Counted from the first letter of the stretch, positions 1 through 13,172 are shown. The stretch is DNA of 64,000 nt from Onchocerca volvulus (GCA_000499405.2 HG738138.1:25191864-25255863); one strand, 5' to 3'. The notes: generated by a model from the sequence alone, not told the origin. A program made the numbers and translations.

Positions 1-179
1 GATAAAAATTTAAATTTGATAAGTTGTGCATTAAAAATGATAAAAAGTTTTTCCATAAATCATTGTATTGAATTTTAGGATAATTTTATATTTCTATTAA
101 AAAGTATTTAAATAAACTAATAATAGCAATAATTACACACTTTTAGAATTTCTATCATCAAAAAAAAAAAAGAAACTTT

Positions 180-415
180 CTTTCATTTCTTTTAATTATT
201 GCAATATTGTTCAAATTTCAAAAAAAAAAAAAAAATTCTTAAAAATAGATTGAAATTTTCTTTTCAAAAAATATATTTTAATAATAATAGCCTTAGCTTG
301 TAGACTAATATTAATAGAAGATAAATGAATTGCAACACTATTTAATTTCATCAAAAAAAAAAAAAAAATTCTTAAAAATGGATTGAATTTTTGTTATCAA
401 AAAATTTATTTCAAC
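180..415. repeat. Diverged direct duplication
   Basis: A poly-A run, then TTCTTAAAAATAGATTGAA and TTTTC...CAAAAAATATATTT occurs at about 218-280 and again at about 350-410. The segments before them are also similar. Confidence 0.6.
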
Positions 416-490
416 GACACTAGCTTTAATTGCAATAATTTTTTTTTTTTTTTTCGATTCATTTTTAGGGGACTTTTTTTTTTTAAATAT

Positions 491-815
491 TAATATTAGA
501 TAAATGAATTCTCATATCAGTTATTAGATAATACACTTTTGGTTTAGATAAATAAATTCTAATATCAATATTAGATAATATATTTTGGACAAATGAATTC
601 TAATATAAGTATCAGACAATATATTTTAGATAAATGAATTCTAATATAAGTATCAGATAATGTATTTTAGATAAATGAATTCTAATATCAATATTAGATA
701 ATACACTTTTGATTTATATAAATGAATTCTTATATCAACCATTAGATAATATATTTTAGATAGATGAATTTGAATACTATAATGGATAATAAATATTAGA
801 TAAATGAATTTTTTC
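491..815. repeat. Tandem repeat of about 45 bp (AGATAAATGAATTCTAATATCA...)
   Basis: TAGATAAATGAATTCTAATA followed by TCAATATTAGATAATATATT recurs six to seven times with substitutions and small indels. It lies in gene-free DNA. Confidence 0.85.
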
Positions 816-1300
816 CATTTTTTTTCTTTTAAAGATAAAATGAAGGAAAATTAGTAAGAATTTGGCAGATGGTTTCGTATCAAAATGATTCATTTGAACA
901 AAAAAAAAAAAAAAAAAAAAGGAAAAAGAAAAAAGAAAATAGATCTGTTGCTTGAAAATATTTGAAAAAAATAAAAAAAATAAAAAAAAAAATGAGAAAG
1001 AAACTGGAATATTCCGTAAAAGAAAACAATACTGATTCAGCCAATTGGAAAAAATGATAAGAAATAATGGAAAAAAAAAAAGAGGATACTTTTTAAAAAG
1101 AAAAGAAAAACAAATTAAGAAATTAATTGAAGTAATTAAATAAATGAAATGAATTAATTAAGTAATAATAATTAAACATACAAAAGAGAAAATAGCTTAT
1201 TTCCATATTAATCAATGATTAGATGGATAATGTTTCGCAGCATTGATCTGTTTTTTTTTAAATTATATTTTTATTTAAATAATTTCTAGTAAATCGGTAC

Positions 1301-1382
1301 TGCAAGTTACTTGCTAATAGCACGCATTGCAAGCTACTTACTACTAGCATGCATTGCATGCCATTTGCTAATAGCATGCAAA
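1301..1382. repeat. Tandem repeat of about 30 bp, nearly three copies
   Basis: TGCAAGTTACTTGCTAATAGC followed by a GCATT block occurs nearly three times with changes; the later copies are rich in GCATGCA. Confidence 0.75.
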
Positions 1383-1830
1383 AATGTAAGTTAAGAAAAA
1401 AGTTGCAAATAAAATTTATCTAAGACAAATCAATCATATCAATATCAACTGTTATTTTATCAAATCAGAAATTTGTTATTTGCATTTGCAGATGTTGCAA
1501 AAGAAAAAAAAAAAAAATCATCAATCATTTTTGATTGAAAACTGATAAAATTGATAATATGTTAGAAAATAGATATTATCGATTGATTTTATAAATGTTT
1601 AAATTCTAAAAAATTCTCTTCTTTCCCTTAATACTTTGTATGATTCTAAAAATTTTTTTGGAAAATTTTGAAAAGAATAAAACAGATTTTTTTTTTTTGA
1701 GACTAATATATCGTTTTTCTTGATCAAAATCAAATAAATAATGTATAATACTTTAAAAAAAAAATCATATGCGAACAATTAATTATTGATTTATTAATTA
1801 ATGAAAGTAAGCTAATAATTATTTATTTTT

Positions 1831-1905
1831 GTTTATAATTTCTAAAAAATATATTTGATGCTTTGGAAATTTTCAAAAACATCAAATATTTTAGAAATTA
1901 TAAAC
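1831..1905. repeat. Inverted repeat, 26 bp of stem
   Basis: GTTTATAATTTCTAAAA plus TATTTGATG pairs with CATCAAATATTTTAGAAATT followed by ATAAAC. A 4-base bulge (AATA) lies in the left arm and about 19 nt form the loop. Confidence 0.75.
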
Positions 1906-2414
1906 AAATTTTCAAATTTTCAAGAAATCGAGAAAATAACATCATGTCATTCGATGTTCTTAATTATCAAATTGCCTAATTAAAAAGTTTATTAAGCGGA
2001 ATATTTCGATGGTACGATCGTAAAATTTTCTTTTTTTTTTTTCTTTTTTCAAATAGGTTGATGGTTTATGACCTTATTCATCTTGTAATTAAATTTTTTT
2101 TTTTTTTGAATAATAATAACAAGATTTTTAAAAACTGGCTTAAAATTACTCTGAATTATTTTGAGAATGAATAATTGCAATTTTTTTTTTTTTTTAAAGC
2201 TAATTTAAAATTTTAAAAAAAAAAGTGAAAAATAGTTCGTTAAAACTAATTCTTCGATTTGAAAGAATTTTTTTTTTTTGCTAAAATTAAAGTTTCAACT
2301 AAAGTTAAGAATAAAATTGGAACAAAATATAATTTGCTAACAAATTAGAGCAGCAAATTTAAAAGATCAATTAAATAAGTAAAAAACAAAAAAAAAAAGA
2401 AATGAAACATTCCG

Positions 2415-2442
2415 ATAAATAAATAAATAAATAAATAAATAA
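2415..2442. repeat. (AAAT)n microsatellite
   Basis: About seven uninterrupted AAAT units. Confidence 0.95.
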
Positions 2443-3049
2443 CTGAAATAACAAGTAAAGGATAAAATTTTAGTAATTGAAAGGAAAAAAAAATGCTTAA
2501 AAAACTGAAAAAGTAGTAATGAATAAAATTTGAAAAATTGAAAACTAGAAATGAATAAATGAAATGAAATAAATTTTTAAAAAAGAATAATTATTCCTTC
2601 TTTTTTTTTTCTTTTAGCATTTAAAAAAAGAAAAAAAAATAACACAAAATCATTTCAAGACATTTGATGTACTTCTTGTTATTCATCAAAAAATTTTATT
2701 TGAAGCAAAGTAAAGCATCGAAAGAATAAATTGAAATTTGAAATTTAGTAAAAGAAATTTCTTAGAAAAAAAAAAAAAAAAAAAGGACAAGAAAAGTAAT
2801 TATTATATAAAATATAAAATCATCTATTCAAATATGAAAATATACAAATGTGAAATTTTAACAAATTTGAAATTTCAAATTAAAAGTTATTAATCATTTC
2901 AAAAAAAAAAAAATTATCAATCATTTCAAATATTTCAAATTCTTACTTTCTTTGTTTTTCTCCTCATTTTGAAATTTTCAAAAATTTTTTAATTTTTATA
3001 ATAGATAAAAGATATTTTCTCGCTTTTTTTTTATTTTGAAATAAAAAAT

Positions 3050-3335
3050 AAAGTTTTTCGATCAAAAAGTTAAGAAGATAAGAGAAAAAAAAACAGAATA
3101 GGAAATCGATTTTTTTTTTTTCATCAGAAAATTTAAGAAGATTAAGAGAAAAGTCGAATAGAAAAATAAGTAATAGGAAATCGAAGTTTTCTTTTTTTTC
3201 TTTTAAATCAAAAAATTAAATAATCAAAATAAAAGAAAAAAATAGGATAGAAGAATAAATAATAGGAAATTGATTTTTTTTTTTGTCAAAAAATTAAAAA
3301 ATTGAAAGAAAAATAGAATCGAAGAATAAATAAAA
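3050..3335. repeat. Tandem repeat of about 80 bp, about four diverged copies
   Basis: Each unit has AATAGGAAATCGATTTTTTT, a TCAAAAAATTAA block and AGAAAAAAATAGAATAGAAG. The spacer poly-T tracts vary in length. Confidence 0.7.
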
Positions 3336-3532
3336 AAGGAAAAGAAAAAAAAACTTTTTAATTTTCCTAACGATTAAAAACATTGCAAAGTTAAAAATCA
3401 CAAAACAAACCACTTATCCAAACCACCCAAAACACTAATCGATGATTAGAAAATTTAATTTTAAATTTTCGCAAAATTGGAAAATACATAACAATTTGAT
3501 TATTGCCAATAAACAATCGAAAAGGCGTATTT

Positions 3533-3533
3533 A

Positions 3534-3568
<35 letters not shown>

Positions 3569-3574
3569 GTGTTT
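3533..3574. repeat. (TG)n microsatellite
   Basis: An interrupted TG dinucleotide run with TATG variants. It produces open frames on both strands that are not genes. Confidence 0.95.
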
Positions 3575-3724
3575 GCATACACATTTAATTGTGTATATTC
3601 AGAAATCAAAATAAAATTTCCTTCCTTTCTTCTCCTTTTTTTTTTTTTTTTAGAATCAAATCGATTTTTATTCGTTTCGAATTAATTTTTCATTCCTTTC
3701 AATCGATCGATAATATTTAATCAA

Positions 3725-4055
3725 TTATTTTTATTATCAAAAAAAAAACTTTTTACTTTTTTTTTTTAATGCATCAAATTGAATTAATTGGTAGCAAAAT
3801 ATAAAACAAATGAATTATAAATTAAAAGGAAAGAAAAAATCAAAATAAAATACAAATTTTAAATATAAATATAAGAATTAATTAATTTCAAAATTGTTTC
3901 CATTATCGAAAAAAAAAAAAAAACCTTTACATTTTATGGATCAAATTGATTAATTTGATAGCAGAATATATAAATCAAAAAAATTATTAAAAAAAAAAAA
4001 TTCGAAATTTTAAATATAATATAAGAATTAATTAATTTTATTATTATTTAATTAG
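3725..4055. repeat. Direct duplication with unit of about 165 bp
   Basis: Both copies have TTATC plus a poly-A run, CTTTTTAC, ATCAAATTGA...TTGATAGCA, and TAAATATAAATATAAGAATT followed by AATTAATTT. Confidence 0.7.
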
Positions 4056-4208
4056 GAAAAAAAAAGGAAGAAAGCAAAGAAATTACTAAATTATTTATAT
4101 TTTTTATCGAAAATTTTTTAATTAATATTAAATAATAAATTATAACAATACACGTACGTTTATATATCATTTATGTTAATTTACGACGTATTTCATATAT
4201 TTCACGTA

Positions 4209-4290
4209 TTCGCTTTTTTTTGCGAAAAAAAAAAAAAAAAAAAACAACAACAACTTCGCTTTTTTTGCGAAAAAAAAAAAACAACAACGA
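4209..4290. repeat. Duplicated mini-hairpin (TTCGC...GCGAA) with poly-A and CAACAA
   Basis: TTCGCTTTTTTTTGCGAA, a poly-A run and CAACAACAA occurs twice in a row. Each copy could form a short stem. Confidence 0.75.
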
Positions 4291-4746
4291 CAAGATTTAT
4301 TTTTTTTGAAACATAAAAATTAACTAAAAAAGATTATTCAAAATCAATCCTAATTTTCTTAACTCATCACCATTTCTAGCAATTGCTTGCTTCTTTATTC
4401 ATGAAAAAAGACGATAATCTGATTTTCGTACCTACCGGATGGAAAAAGATCTTTTTAACTATGGAAATTTTTGGAAATAAAAAGAATGATCTTTGAACTT
4501 TGACCGCAAAATGATTGCCCTTGCTCAAGTAATTGCTACAACAAAACCAAATATCTACTACGTTTTTACCTCAAAATTCTTCCATTTACATTCATTCAAT
4601 TTTTTGATTTAAAAAAAAAAAAGGAAAAAGGAAAGAATATGGCTTATCCTATCGATTTTAATCTTATAATCCATTTTAATTCATGTTAATTAAATTTCAA
4701 AAAAAAAAAAAAAAAAAATGAAATTGGAATTTTTCAGAAAAAAAAA

Positions 4747-4750
4747 NNNN
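4747..4750. other. Assembly gap (4 N)
   Basis: Four unknown bases follow a poly-A run. The number probably marks an unresolved homopolymer length rather than a true 4-base gap. Confidence 0.95.
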
Positions 4751-5485
4751 TTAGAAATTTTTTTTTGGCTTTTCTATTAAAAATACTTTTAATGCTTTTT
4801 CTTGTTTTGTTCGAGCTTAAATTAACAAAATAAAAAAAGAAATTTAATAAAATTTTACAATCAATCAAGAATAAACTTTTTTATGCAAAATTTTTTGAGA
4901 AATTTTTCTGTCAAAAAAAAAAAAAAAATAAAACAAAAATTTATTATCATTTCATCGTTTTTTTTTTCTTCTCTTTCGCATATTTTTACACACATATAAA
5001 CAAGGAATTGATTTATTTCAATCGATCAAAGAACTTTTTTTTTTTTTTTTTTTTCAAGATGATGAATTGATTGATTTATTTAAATTAATTCATTGAAAAG
5101 CAAATCAATTTAAATAAAATAAATGGTAATTTTGAAAAATTTACAAACTTAAATTCGTTTTTTTTTTTTCAATTCTTATAATGATGATTTGAAATAATAA
5201 ATATAATATAGAAAGATGAAATTTAAATAATCGCAATATTTTTGTTTTATCACCTAAAATTTAATTTTATTTTTCAATAATTTTTGAGAAAAGAAAAAAT
5301 TAATTTCCAATTTTTCGAAAATAATTTTACAATATAAAAATTATTCAAATAATTTGTTAGCATTGTAAAATGTAAAACTTTTTACAATTAAATTAACCAA
5401 TTTTAATATATTCATCAATTAAAAATCTGCCAAATTTAACCAAAACTTTTGATTATATCCGATTATTGAAAAAAAAAAAAAAAAC

Positions 5486-5673
5486 TATTAAAAATGGAAA
5501 AAATAAATAAATAAAATTAAAAAAATACATTGAAAAAATTGGGTTTAATACAATCCAAAAGCAAAAAATTTTGAAATTAATATTAAAAATGGAAAAAATA
5601 AATAAATGAAATTAAAAAAATACATTGAAAAAATTGGGTTTAATACAATCCAAAAGCAAAAAATTTTGAAATT
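5486..5673. repeat. Near-perfect 95-bp tandem duplication
   Basis: TATTAAAAATGGAAAAAATA through AAATTTTGAAATTA occurs at 5486-5578 and 5581-5673 with only one or two differences. This is a recent duplication event. Confidence 0.93.
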
Positions 5674-7329
5674 ATTGGATGATAAGATTATTAAAAGTAT
5701 AAATTTTTGAAATTTTTAAAATTAATGACAGTTATTGATAAAAGGTATTTAAGGAATTTAGTAAATTTCAAATTAGAACTAACAAAAAATTTATTGAAAA
5801 AGTTGTTTACGAAATTAATAGAAGAATCAAAAAAAAAAAACAAACAAATAAATAAAAAACTAAATGAATTCTGTAGAAAATGTACATTTTAATTAATTAA
5901 TACGTCAATTTTCCTCTACTTGTTACTATTTTAAATTTTAACTTTTCCAACAAAAAAAAAATTTTTGAAAGAATTTCACGAAAGAAAAAAAATTTGTATA
6001 AAATATTAAATTCAAATTGTTTGTTAAGTTTTTTTTTTTTTTAGTAAAAGCTAAAATAAGTGAAAAATTTGTGCTATTATCAGTGAAAATTTAGATAATC
6101 AAAGTTCAAAAAAAAAAAAAAAACAAAAAAAAGGAAAGATTTATTTCTAAAAATTCAACGACAATCAATAAATTGTGCTTCGAATTGAAAAAAAAAAAAA
6201 GATTCCATTAAAAAAGATTTTAATATTTTTGAACTTAAAAATAGCAGCTATAAAACATTATTTTCCTAAAAATGAATAATAATAATAATAGCAATTAATA
6301 ATAAAATGCTTTCAATTCCGATTAAAATATTAAATTTGGAATTTGATTCTGATTAAAGTATTAAATTAATTGGAATTTGAAAGATTAATTTTAAGGCAAT
6401 TAAGGCACTAAATTAATTGGAATTTGAAAAATTTTAGTTGAAAGACGATTTAAGTATTAAATTAAATTCCAATTGCACGAAATATGAAAAATAAAAAAAA
6501 TGTTTTTCCAATGATGACGTGTTAAAACTTAATGCACTGACGTGTAGTGACGTATTAAAACTTAGCTTATTAATCATTTCATATTCCACGTTGTAAAATC
6601 ATTTCACGTTTTTTCACGTTTTTTACGTTTTTTACTATCAATTTAGTCATATTACTGCATTCCACGTGAAAAGTTTACAAAGTTCACTAATAATAACAAT
6701 AATAATGATTAACTTGAAAAAATATAAATAATAATTTCAATAAAGAATGTAATTATAATATTTTCAAATTATAATAAATTTCAAATTTTCGAAAGATCAG
6801 CGAACAAATAATGCATTATTGAATAATTTTCTAACTTTCGAACAAAATTAATTAAATTTTATAAATGATATCATCTTAAACAAAAAAAAAAAAATTAATT
6901 AAACAAAATGATATTAATTAAGCAAAGTTAATAAAATAAAATAAACTTTACCAAAATATTTCGCTTCTTCAATTAGTAATAACAAACAATCTATTAATTT
7001 TTACTTAATTTTTTCAAAAAAAAAAAAAAAATTAAAAATTAAAAGAGATCAATTTAATTAATTGAAATCTTGAAAATAAGTAAAAAAAAAATTTGAGATT
7101 TTCAAATAATTGTGCATCAAACTTTAAAAATTTTAATAAAATATAAGAAAAATAAGAATTTCAAAAATTTCACTAAACTAATCGATTTGAAATTTGAAAT
7201 TTAAAAAATTTGAAATTTCAAATTTTTTCAAATTACAAACAAATCATCAAATAGCAGCAGCAACATAAACAAGTAGGTAATAAAAACATTTAAAACAAGA
7301 GCAATAAATACGATTTGCTCCGATAAACT

Positions 7330-7408
7330 GATGATGATGATGATGATAATGATGATAATGATAATGACGATGATGATAATAATGGTGATAATGATGATAT
7401 TGATAATT
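7330..7408. repeat. Imperfect (GAT/AAT)n microsatellite
   Basis: A run of ATG/ATA triplets. It produces the isoleucine-rich open frame on the minus strand, which is not a gene. Confidence 0.9.
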
Positions 7409-7854
7409 GTATGAATCAAATTGTTGCTTATCAGCGTTGTTATCATATATTCGTTAAGATTAACATTCATACATACATATTTACATATTATGTAAAAATT
7501 AATAATTTATAACAAAATAAAATTAAATAAAGAAAAAATGAAAAAATTATTAAAATTTAAAATTTAAATTATATATTAAATAAAATTAATATGAAATTAA
7601 TAATATATATTTAAAATATATAATATGAAATTAATTATATATATTTAAAAAAAAAAATGAAAAAATTAATTTTATAGCAATTTCTCCATCTCTTTTTTTA
7701 ATTTCAATACAATTAAAAGTTTAATAAATTTAAATTTAAAAAAAAAAAAGAAAAAAAAAGATTGGGATTTTGAGAATGCTTTGATGAGTTGTGAATGAAT
7801 AATAAAAATATTTGAGGATAAATAGTGGAGAATGAAGAAAATTTTTTGAAAATT

Positions 7855-7942
7855 GTTAGGAGGAAAAGGAAAAGTAGGAGGAATAGGAGGAGGAATTAGG
7901 AGGAGGGAGAGGAGGAAGAGAGAAGGAAAAGATGGAGGAATC
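7855..7942. repeat. Polypurine GGA-rich tract
   Basis: The plus strand is almost pure purine with many GGAGG and GGAGGA groups. It is the most G-rich stretch in the first 10 kb. Confidence 0.85.
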
Positions 7943-8639
7943 TTGTGGTATGACTATCGGATAGGATGAGATGCCTTACTGAAAAATGTAAACATCTGGT
8001 GGTGTCGTAAAGGGAAATATTATTATTTCATTTTTCCTAAAAATTTTTCTTAAAAAAAAAAAAAAAAGAAAACGTACGTGAGATCCGTTACGTGAGGTCA
8101 TTATCACGTTTTTTTTTTTTTTTTTTTAGATAATTTTGACCCTTTCCCTTTTATATGACATTTACATAACCTTTTCTATCTTATATGACATTTTTATAGT
8201 CAAAGATAAAAAAAAAAAAAATCAAATTTTTGATATTAAAAATTTGAATTTATGAAATTTTTAAAAATTTTATTTCAAAACACAAACTTTTTCTTTTTAT
8301 AATTTGATGTGAAAAAGAGATAAAAATATATTGAAAAATACCTTATTAGAGAAGAAATAATTTTGAAAATTTTGAAAAAAGGGAAAAAAAACTTGAAAAA
8401 TGAATTATTGTTTTTTTTTAATTAATCAAAAGAAAAAAGAAAGAAAGAAAAATATATGGAAAATTTTATAAAAATTTTCGGAATTTTTTTTTTTTTTAAT
8501 GATTGCTTATGAAAATTTTACAATTGAAAATGAAATTTAAAAAAAAAAAAAAAAAAATTTGGAAAACTTTTATTAATATATTTTTGTATAAATTTAAACT
8601 TATTCGTGGAAATTTTTTTATATTTGTTGTCAAATTTTG

Positions 8640-8940
8640 ATTATCGAAATGATGCATTTCTCTAATTTGAATTCCGGGATTTATATTTGTATAGCTAAAA
8701 TCCGGTATTTGAAAAATATATCTCACAATCAGAATAATCGGATTTACAACCTACAACTAAAATTAGGATTTCCGAATTTCGCAAAATTAAAATTTCTGAA
8801 TCTATTTATCGGTAAAATCCAGTTCTTGCAAAAAATATTCCAGCAATCAGAATTCCGGACTTGTATTTATGGATAAAATCCAATACTTCCATCACCAGAA
8901 TTCCGGATTTGATATTTGTAAGTTAATATTTACCGTAATC
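8640..8940. repeat. Diverged tandem repeat with AATTCCGGATTTGTATTTGT units
   Basis: CAGAATTCCGGAtTTgTATTT followed by a TAAAATCC block recurs about every 65-80 bp, four or so times. Two short open frames here arise from the repeat. Confidence 0.65.
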
Positions 8941-10403
8941 CCAAATATGGAATATACGATTTTGATGAAACAAACTTTACATAAATTTACTCCTTAACAA
9001 TTTCCAATAATTATTTGTGTTATAATAAGCAAGAATTGGAAGCGAAAAATAAGCTGATAAGTTATCAATAAACTGATAAGTAAATTTGTCAATAAAAAAT
9101 GACAGACTAAAAAAAGTTTCCTTTTTTAACTAAGCTAAATTCCTGAGAACTAAATTAATTAAAATGTAAATTTTAATTAAAACTAAATAATCTGAAAAAT
9201 TTTGATAGCTAAACTTTTGATGACTGGGAAAAAAAAAACAATTAATCAAATGAAAAATTATGTAACTAACAAAAAAAAAAAAAAAAAAAAAGTTTTGCTG
9301 CTTCATTAAATGATTTGAAATTTTTCAAAAACTGATTTAACTTTCCTTTAAATTTCATTCAAATAAATTTAATTATTAAATAAGCATATTTAAATTGAAT
9401 TATCGAATTAATGAATTAAAAAAAAAAAAAAGATTTCGGGTAGCTAAAACTTCCAATGATTGAAAATTAAAACTATAATGTTTCAATCAAATGAAAAATT
9501 ATGGAAATATAACAAAAAGAAAATTTTGCTGCTTGATTAAATAATTCAAAAAAAATCTTTCAAAAATTGATTTAACATTCTTTTAAATTTAAATTTGAAT
9601 AAACTCAATTACTAAATTTAAATTCTTTTTTTTTTTTGTTTTGAATCTTTCCTTTCTTTTTTTTCAAATTATTTGTCATGTCAATCGTTGAAAGAACCAA
9701 TTTACTAAAAAGACAGTTGGCCTTCTAAAAGAATTGACGAGGGAAAAATTGTTAATTTATTCTCACGGCAATAAATTTTCGATCAGATTGCTTTAATCGA
9801 TATGCTTTTGGTATCGAATGAAATAGGAAATTTCAAAAATTTTTCGAGAATCAATTTTGATATCAAAATTTGGATTTTCATCGAATTAAAATTTCAGTTT
9901 TTTAATTAAAAAATTTTTAGCAGATGCAAAAACAATTAAAATGAATCATGAAATTCTTCTATCTTATCCATATAATCAATATAATAGTGATAATTTTATT
10001 ACAAAATCATTATTTAATAATATCGATATAATAGTGATAATTTTATCACAAAATCATTATTTAATAATAATAATGATAATCTAATAATTGTAAACATAAA
10101 TGAATATAATCATCATTTCCGTCAATCAATAATGATTCATCATTTATGTCACAAACAATTACTAGAGAATATCCAAGCAAACTGATGATTATCTAATTTC
10201 ATGCATTATATTATTAAACAATTTAATTATTTAATTTCGTTTTTTCTTTTTAATTACAGTAATTTTTATTTTTTTAATAATTATAATAAATTTTAAAATT
10301 AATTCTAGCAAAAATCTTCATTTAAAATATAACAAATGAAATTAGATACATATTTTTTTTTTCAAGTACTATATTAATTTTAAATCAATTTCTAAATTTT
10401 TTT

Positions 10404-10790
10404 GCAGAATTAATTTGATAATGTATTATATAATTTAGATTTAATAATGTGTTGAATAAATTATTCGATATTGCTCCTTTCTTTTTTTTTTTTCCTTCCA
10501 TAATAGTAATTTATTGAATTAATTATTATAATTGAAAATAAATTACGGATGACAAATTTTTATATGATTATTAAGTTAATTACGCTGAATCATTTTGCAG
10601 TTTTTTTTTTTTTTTTTTTGCAGGATTTAATTTGATAGTATTATAATTTGGATTTTTAATAATTTGTTGAATAAATTATTCGATGGTAATGTGAATAGTA
10701 GTAATTTATTGAAATTAATTATTGAAAATAAATTACGGATGACAACAAATTTCTATATGATTATTAAATTAATTACTAAGAATATTTAAC
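10404..10790. repeat. Direct duplication with a period of about 215 bp
   Basis: The blocks GCAG, AATTTGATA, TTTAATAAT, GTTGAATAAATTATTCGAT, AATAGTAATTTATTGAA and AATAAATTACGGATGACAA occur in order in both copies. The first copy has longer poly-T runs. Confidence 0.85.
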
Positions 10791-11349
10791 TAAAATGATC
10801 GAAAAATTAGACAACTTTTTTTATTTGTCAGAATATGTATAAAAAATAAAAGATAATCGGAAAACTATTTAAATCATGTTTATCCTGAATTATTTCCCAC
10901 TAATTAAATTATTATTTGTTATTTTTCTTTTTCTTTTTTCTTTTTTTTTTTTTTTAATTTTCTATAAAACAAGAATAATCAATAAGAAATGTATCGTTTA
11001 AATTTTGGTGATTAAAAAAGATTGATAACATACATATTTTTTTTTTCTTTTTTTTAATATAATTAATGAATTATGAAGAAGAAATGAATTTGTCAAAGAA
11101 ATTATTTAAACATCAAAAATTCTCAAAAATCAAGCATGCATTAGAATTTTTTAAAAATAATTTTTGAATTTTTCTTTGATGTAAAAATATTGTTGAAAAG
11201 AAAAAAAAAAAGGAGAGAAATATAACAGATATCAATGATTTTGTATTCATTTTTTTTTTAGGCAATAATTACATTTTTCTTCATTTCGAAAAAAAAAAAT
11301 TAATTATTACTTATGAAGATATATATTAGATGCTAAACTTGATTCGCCA

Positions 11350-11397
11350 ATGATGATATGATGATGATGCTGATGATGATAATGATGATGATGATGA
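11350..11397. repeat. (GAT)n microsatellite
   Basis: A run of GAT with single interruptions. Confidence 0.93.
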
Positions 11398-11847
11398 AGG
11401 AAATAAAAGATTTGTTCGTAGAGGAAAATGATTTTGAGATTGAGCGTTAAAGTTTTTTTTAAAAAATTAGTTAAAGTTTTTAAAATTTTTTTCCATTTTA
11501 TTTTTTTTTTTTAATTTCATTTCATGATTTTTGTAGATAAGCAATTCTGATTATTTTCATAAATTAACATATATAGTAATGCAATTCTGGTTATTTTTTC
11601 AAATAACTAATAAATGATGAAATTTTTTTAACAAAAAAAAAAAAATGTAATTATTATTTCAAAAATTATCAGAAACATGATGCCAAAGTAAAAGTAAAGT
11701 TAAATTTTAATATAAATTAACATAAATAAAAGTAATTCCATCATTTCTAAATAAGCATAAAACAAGTAAGCATATTAGGATAGGAAAAATGATAAAAATG
11801 TTAATTTTGAAAATCTAACTTACAATCGATCGATCAATATGATAATG

Positions 11848-12370
11848 ACGGATTTTACGTCCGTTTTCAAGTTAGTATAGGAAAAAATAATTTACGGATA
11901 TTACGTACGCTTCTCAAAAAAAGCATAGGATGAAATAATTTACGGATATTACGTACACTTCCATAAAAAAAAAAAAAGCATAGAATGAAATAAGTTACGG
12001 ATATTACGTACGTTCCCAAAAAAAAAAGCATAGGATGAAATAAGTTACGGATATCACGTACGTTTCCAAAAAAAGCACTAGGATGAAATAAGTTACGGAT
12101 ATTACGTAAAAATATAATTAGGTACACGTTTTTTATTCTGTCTATTATTTTCAAATAGGCCATAAATTAATGAATTTTACGTTCAATTTCAAAATAAGCG
12201 TAGAATAAAATAAATCACGCATATTACGCAAATTTCCTAAGAGATACACGTTTTCATACGTACCGTTATCAAATAGCGTAACTTACGTGAAAGTATATCA
12301 TTATCAAAATATCGTTATCAAATAGCCCATAAATTATGGATATTACATCTCAAAAAGTATACGATGAAAT
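11848..12370. repeat. Tandem repeat of about 55 bp with GATATTACGTACG cores
   Basis: TTACGGATATTACGTACG, a C/A-rich link, AAAAAGCATAGGATGAAATA recurs about five times between 11885 and 12110. More decayed copies lie on either side (11848-11880; 12165-12240; 12325-12370). The variable poly-A link makes unit length range from about 48 to 60 bp. Confidence 0.88.
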
Positions 12371-13102
12371 AAATTATTTATTAAATTATACTTACAGGAA
12401 AAAAAAAAAAAAGAACGATATTTAAGGGAAAATTCTATTTTGAATAATAATGATACGATGGTATTAGACAAAAAAAAAATGAAGAAAAAAAGAAAAAGTT
12501 GAAAGTAACAAAAATATCGAGACAAATGGGCAAAACGACGACGAATTGATAAGATAAATAGATGGACGAATTGGACGAGAATGGAAATGAATGAATGAAT
12601 AAATGAACGGTTAAAAAAAGGAACTAAAAATTCGGCCATTAAAAAAAAAATCAGAAATAAAATAAATTTTGAAGAAAATTAAGTTTTTTGAAAAAAAAAA
12701 AAAAAGAGAAAAAAGGTTGCTATAAATAGAATTTAATGTAATTTTTTTTTTCAAAGCTATTAAATGATATTGAATTTAATTGAAATCTCGAAGTATAAAT
12801 TACTTTTAGCAATATTTAAATTTAGCTGATGCCATGAAGAAAATAATTTTTTATCGATTGATAGAATTGATTGATTAGTAAGTTCAATTTGATTTAATTT
12901 AGATTGATATTTCGAAATAAATGATAAATATATTCTAGCAGGTATTTGATTTATAGTAAATATTTCGAGAAAAATGATTCTATCAATATTTGATTAATGT
13001 ATCAGTTCTTAATGAACAGTTTTTTATCAGCAAATTCTACAACTGTAATTCTAACAGATATTCTCATAATATTAGGATTTGATTAAAATTCAGGATCATA
13101 TC

Positions 13103-13172
13103 GATCATTAAGATCATAAAATATCATTGATAATTTTGGAAATTATCAATGATATTTTGCAATCTAATGATC
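13103..13172. repeat. 70-nt near-perfect hairpin
   Basis: GATCATTAAGAT at one end pairs with ATCTAATGATC at the other. The inner arms AAAATATCATTGATAATT and AATTATCAATGATATTTT are perfectly complementary over 18 bp around a 5-nt loop. The small loop argues against a standard microRNA precursor; a remnant of an inverted-repeat element is more likely. Confidence 0.8.
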
